Positions 61,291 through 64,000 of a stretch of 64,000 nt of DNA are shown here, one piece after another. The position numbers were made by a program, and so were the translations under genes. The DNA is from Daucus carota subsp. sativus (taxonomy: Eukaryota; Streptophyta; Magnoliopsida; Apiales; Apiaceae). The stretch lies in the NCBI RefSeq assembly GCF_001625215.2, contig NC_030385.2:35923598-35987597 (forward strand), in the 5' to 3' direction. The notes beneath the pieces were generated by a model that worked only from the letters and a program-made list of their open reading frames with translations, ran no database searches and was not told the DNA's origin. The first letter of the stretch is position 1. Every line of letters begins with the position of its first letter.

Positions 61291-61534
61291 CTCCCTCCCT
61301 TTCAATTTACATTTTCACTTTTAAGAAAATTTTTTGTTTCAAATTATTTGTCCACATCAACTTTCAATACAAATGTATATTTCCAAAGTCAATTCTACTC
61401 CACATATCTCTTATCTATATTTCCTAGATCAATCTCACTCCACATATTTTGATCATTTAATGCTATTAATTTGTAAACAAACATTTTTCTGTATGATTTT
61501 TTTAAAGTGGACATCTAATTTGAAACGGAGGGAG
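61291..61534. mobile_element. Stowaway-like MITE, second family
   Basis: It starts after TA at 61289-61290 with CTCCCTCCCTTTCAATTTAC and ends with TTTGAAACGGAGGGAG. The ends are inverted repeats. The right flanking TA is not preserved. Length is about 244 bp, non-coding, about 260 bp upstream of the PSAT1 start codon. Confidence 0.7.
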
Positions 61535-61656
61535 TCCATGACTACTTGTATAACATAATAGTGAATCTCAAACAACTTAACATATTTAAAAGTTTATTTA
61601 ATTATTCAGATCATATCATAATATGAGTTTTTTTTTAATGTTATTAACGTTTATAC

Positions 61657-61706
61657 TTAATTGTGTAATTTTATTTTTTTTGACAAATATGATTTAATTT
61701 TGTAAT
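61657..61706. repeat. Mini SINE-tail insertion (minus orientation) with 13-bp duplication
   Basis: TTAATTGTGTAAT at 61657-61669 and TTAATTTTGTAAT at 61694-61706 (12 of 13 match) flank a 24-base insert. The insert contains TTTTTTTGACAAATATG, the exact reverse complement of CATATTTGTCAAAAAAA, the 3' end of the SINE at 36034-36174. This is the strongest evidence that the mini-insertions derive from that SINE family. Confidence 0.65.
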
Positions 61707-61768
61707 ATAAATTAATAATCGGATAAAACAAGTGCTCCTCCCACATGTTGGTGTCGGCTAAGATGTTA

Positions 61769-62133
61769 GAGCATGTCCAATGGTACTCTTAAATCACTCT
61801 TCAAAATATAATATAATATTTGGCTCCTAGTGAGTTAAGACATTGAAAAACATTTCAACTCCAATACTCCTCTTTATACTTGCTCCTTATTCATATTTTA
61901 TTCATAAAAAAGAAAGAGAAAAGTAAAAAGAGAATATTGTTGGAGGTAAAGTTGGAGGGAAATCAATATTATATTCATGAAAAAGAAGTTAAGAGCTCTT
62001 ACATGCTCTTTAAAACAAAGGAGAGATGTTGAGCTCTTAAATTTTTAAAAAGCTTCTAGGAGCCCCGTTGGAGCTCTAATTTTTGCTTTACTCTTTCAAT
62101 TTGAAGTTAAGAGCTCATTTAAAGGGGATGCTC
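61769..62133. mobile_element. Tourist/PIF-Harbinger-like MITE
   Basis: The left end GAGCATGTCCAATGGTACTC and the right end, GAGCATCCCCTTTAAATGAG on the minus strand, form imperfect terminal inverted repeats. TTA flanks both sides (61766-61768 and 62134-62136), the Harbinger target duplication. Length is 365 bp, without coding capacity. The interior has further GAGCTCTTA inverted copies. Confidence 0.7.
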
Positions 62134-63505
62134 TTAATATGCTGATGGGATCAAGGCGCACCTGTTTATGAGAAAAACTGTTTTGATAAATGAAATTGTA
62201 GTTTGTTGAAATTGCAGTTTTCAATTTAAGATTTATTTTAAAAATATTAAGTTTTCATATTTTAGAATAAAGCTGTCTTTCAGTTTTTGGAAGAAATTGT
62301 CAAAAATTCATTTTTAAATCTCATCAAAATATTTTAACTTTTTTATCTTATAACTCTCGGTTATTAAAAAAATTATTAAACAGATATTGATTTTTAATAC
62401 AACAATTTTTTTAATCAGCAATTTTTGAAAGAACAACTCTTTTAACAGCACTCCAAACATATCTTAAATATAGTTTTAAAATTTTTAGTGATTAATATTA
62501 CTCGTAAGTAGAAATATATGTAAATCCGTGAATATATAAATTGTTTTGTGAGTTATTTATAATCCCGAGCTAAGAAAAAGTATCTAAACTAGTGTCCACT
62601 TTAATTTTCAATATTTTGTAATTTTATTTATAGTTTAAAATCAATTTTATACCATATATATACTTATCATTTATATTTTCAAGATAGAACTAATTTCGAA
62701 AAAAAAATAAAAAAGATAAAGCTGTTTTTCCGTATCCATTTTGCGCAGTAAAATATGATTCACTAAATCCCATTTGGTCAACACAGCATATATGATTCAC
62801 TAAGCATTATCCGTTATGAACATACTATATGAAATGTAGGATGTAGTTCATAAGATAATGAGAGTTCGCCAGGTTCATCATCTTACCATTCTCGGTGAGG
62901 ACTCTGAGGAGTACATATAGGTTATAGCCGCCCACGAAACTACGATTGTTTGACATTTTGCTTCGGATTTGATGAAGGAATTGATACTTTTTAGAAAGTA
63001 TACTGTGCATATACAGGAACAAAATTTACAAAAGCCTTGACAATTGTGTTGAATAAACAAGCTCTCAAATTTTACTGTGGTTGTTTTAAAGCACGCAAAA
63101 ACAAATCGTGTCAGAAAATGGCTGGAAGCTGTCAGAAGCAAATTTGAGTAGGACGACAACAAAATCTCAAGAAACTTCTATGGTTCTCAACATTTTAACA
63201 TCTCATAACAACAGACAAGGCATTACCCAAGACACCACTTCCACCCTCAACTATCAAAAGCAAAGTTCACTAATAACATTCATATTACTATAATTAACAG
63301 AACGCGACCCAAACCACAACAATTTAATTAACCAATCTCAACTTCATTCAATTTATCATCACAACCTAATAAAATAAGAGGTGCACAACAATTCTTCAAC
63401 GTGACATCTAGATACAAGTGATTCCCGATAAAACGTTTCTTACATGATCTACCATAAAACTAAGTCTGCTTTCAGATGCGCAGCTATCAACAGTTTCACC
63501 ACCAC

Positions 63506-63648
63506 TTACCGCATGTTCTGGCGTCGGTTATTATAGCGGGTGCGATCATTGTATCTTGGTCTGTCCTGAGCTCTCTGAGGCACTGGCTGCACTCTGCGTT
63601 CTCTCTCAGGAGATCTTTTGACAATCTCGCCGTTTACCAGGAGCTCAG
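63506..63648 (-). CDS. MORF2: MORF2 C-terminal coding exon (partial; gene continues past window)
   Basis: The last coding exon starts after a TTGCTAG acceptor at 63648 and encodes the end of the protein: A-ELLVNGEIVKRSPERERR, then PQRAQDRPRYNDRTRYNNRR and a stop. This matches the tail of plant MORF2 (DAG-like 1), a plastid multiple organellar RNA editing factor that binds PPR proteins in C-to-U editing complexes. The MORF domain itself would lie in upstream exons beyond the right edge. The Arg/Tyr/Asn-rich tail is characteristic of this paralog. Confidence 0.85.
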
Positions 63649-64000
63649 CTAGCAAATCATAAAAAAAATGACTTAGTGAAGTAGGAATTAACCCCCGCAA
63701 TGAAAACTATGGGGCAGAATATTTAATATTTAGTCATATTAGTTTCCTTGACTAAAAAGCATGATGACGAAACACAAAAGCTCTCAACCAGCACCAAAAA
63801 GTAACTGCAAACTTCGTGTGTCATGACAGGTTCCAAAGGGGACGATATTCACAACAGACAATGTAGAGCATTTTGCATTTATAATTGTCATGAATTTGAA
63901 CGGATAAAATGCATGCATCGGGCAAGGTGAGATGTGAATTTAAAACTGTCAATATACCGCCTCAACAAATTCAATAATATTAAATATGGTAGAGACTTGT
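63649..64000 (-). other. Intron of MORF2 (window edge)
   Basis: No exon matching the conserved MORF box is seen between the acceptor at 63649 and the right edge, so this is read as intron sequence of the partial MORF2 gene. Confidence 0.55.

Larger units (their letters stand above)
61031..63505. other. Intergenic region between PSAT1 promoter and MORF2 3' end
   Basis: No gene is supported. The right part (about 62800-63505) is probably the MORF2 3' UTR and downstream sequence. The left part is the PSAT1 promoter. Three mobile-element features inside are annotated separately. Confidence 0.6.

Noticed and set aside
62820-63162. Short minus-strand frames (SNNRSFVGGYNLYVLLRVLTEN)
   Set aside because: No recognised family and no splice context. 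It is probably MORF2 3' UTR or downstream sequence.

Overview
The window is nuclear DNA of a flowering plant. It has AT-rich introns and intergenic sequence, GT-AG introns, plant-specific gene families, MITEs, Helitrons and a tRNA-derived SINE. The protein sequences look like a core eudicot; I cannot name the species. There is no prokaryotic or organellar gene content. Ten protein-coding genes are recognised. Nine are complete, and their exon models could be rebuilt base by base with consistent splice phase. One exon junction, in the phytochelatin synthase gene, is uncertain.

Layout. 1-5.5 kb: an ESCRT-III VPS2 gene on the minus strand. 8.0-15.4 kb: a PP2A regulatory subunit B'' with EF hands (+). 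17.8-18.8 kb: a small CRIB-motif ROP-interactive (RIC) protein (+). 19.7-21.8 kb: repeat-rich DNA ending in a Helitron 3' terminus. 22.1-27.6 kb: phytochelatin synthase (+). 28.1-29.7 kb: a complete non-autonomous Helitron on the minus strand. 31.6-34.6 kb: a long-chain fatty alcohol oxidase (+). 35.6-40.5 kb: mitochondrial succinate-CoA ligase beta subunit (-), with a young SINE in one intron. 42.1-44.4 kb: the chloroplast-biogenesis protein MRL7 (+). 47.5-51.3 kb: the TPR/calmodulin-binding protein NPGR2 (+). 52.5-61.0 kb: phospholipid:sterol acyltransferase PSAT1 (-). 63.5 kb to the edge: the last coding exon of the organelle RNA-editing factor MORF2 (-).

The genes are independent housekeeping or stress genes, not an operon-like system. 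Their order is still informative. From memory of Arabidopsis locus numbers, the window interleaves two Arabidopsis neighbourhoods: VPS2.3/PP2A-B''/RIC/PCS2/PSAT1 on chromosome 1, and FAO4A/MRL7/NPGR2 on chromosome 4. This suggests an unfractionated ancestral order.

The most unusual signal is a set of very small insertions, about 9-24 bp and mostly poly(A) or poly(T), each flanked by a 13-17 bp direct repeat. At least two carry the same 3' motif (TTTGTCAAAAAA) as the full-length SINE at 36.0-36.2 kb. They look like extreme 5'-truncated retroposition scars. Other points of note are a GC-AG intron in VPS2, an in-frame stop directly upstream of the NPGR2 start, a 31-base G run, and CT-rich tracts at the start of two first introns.
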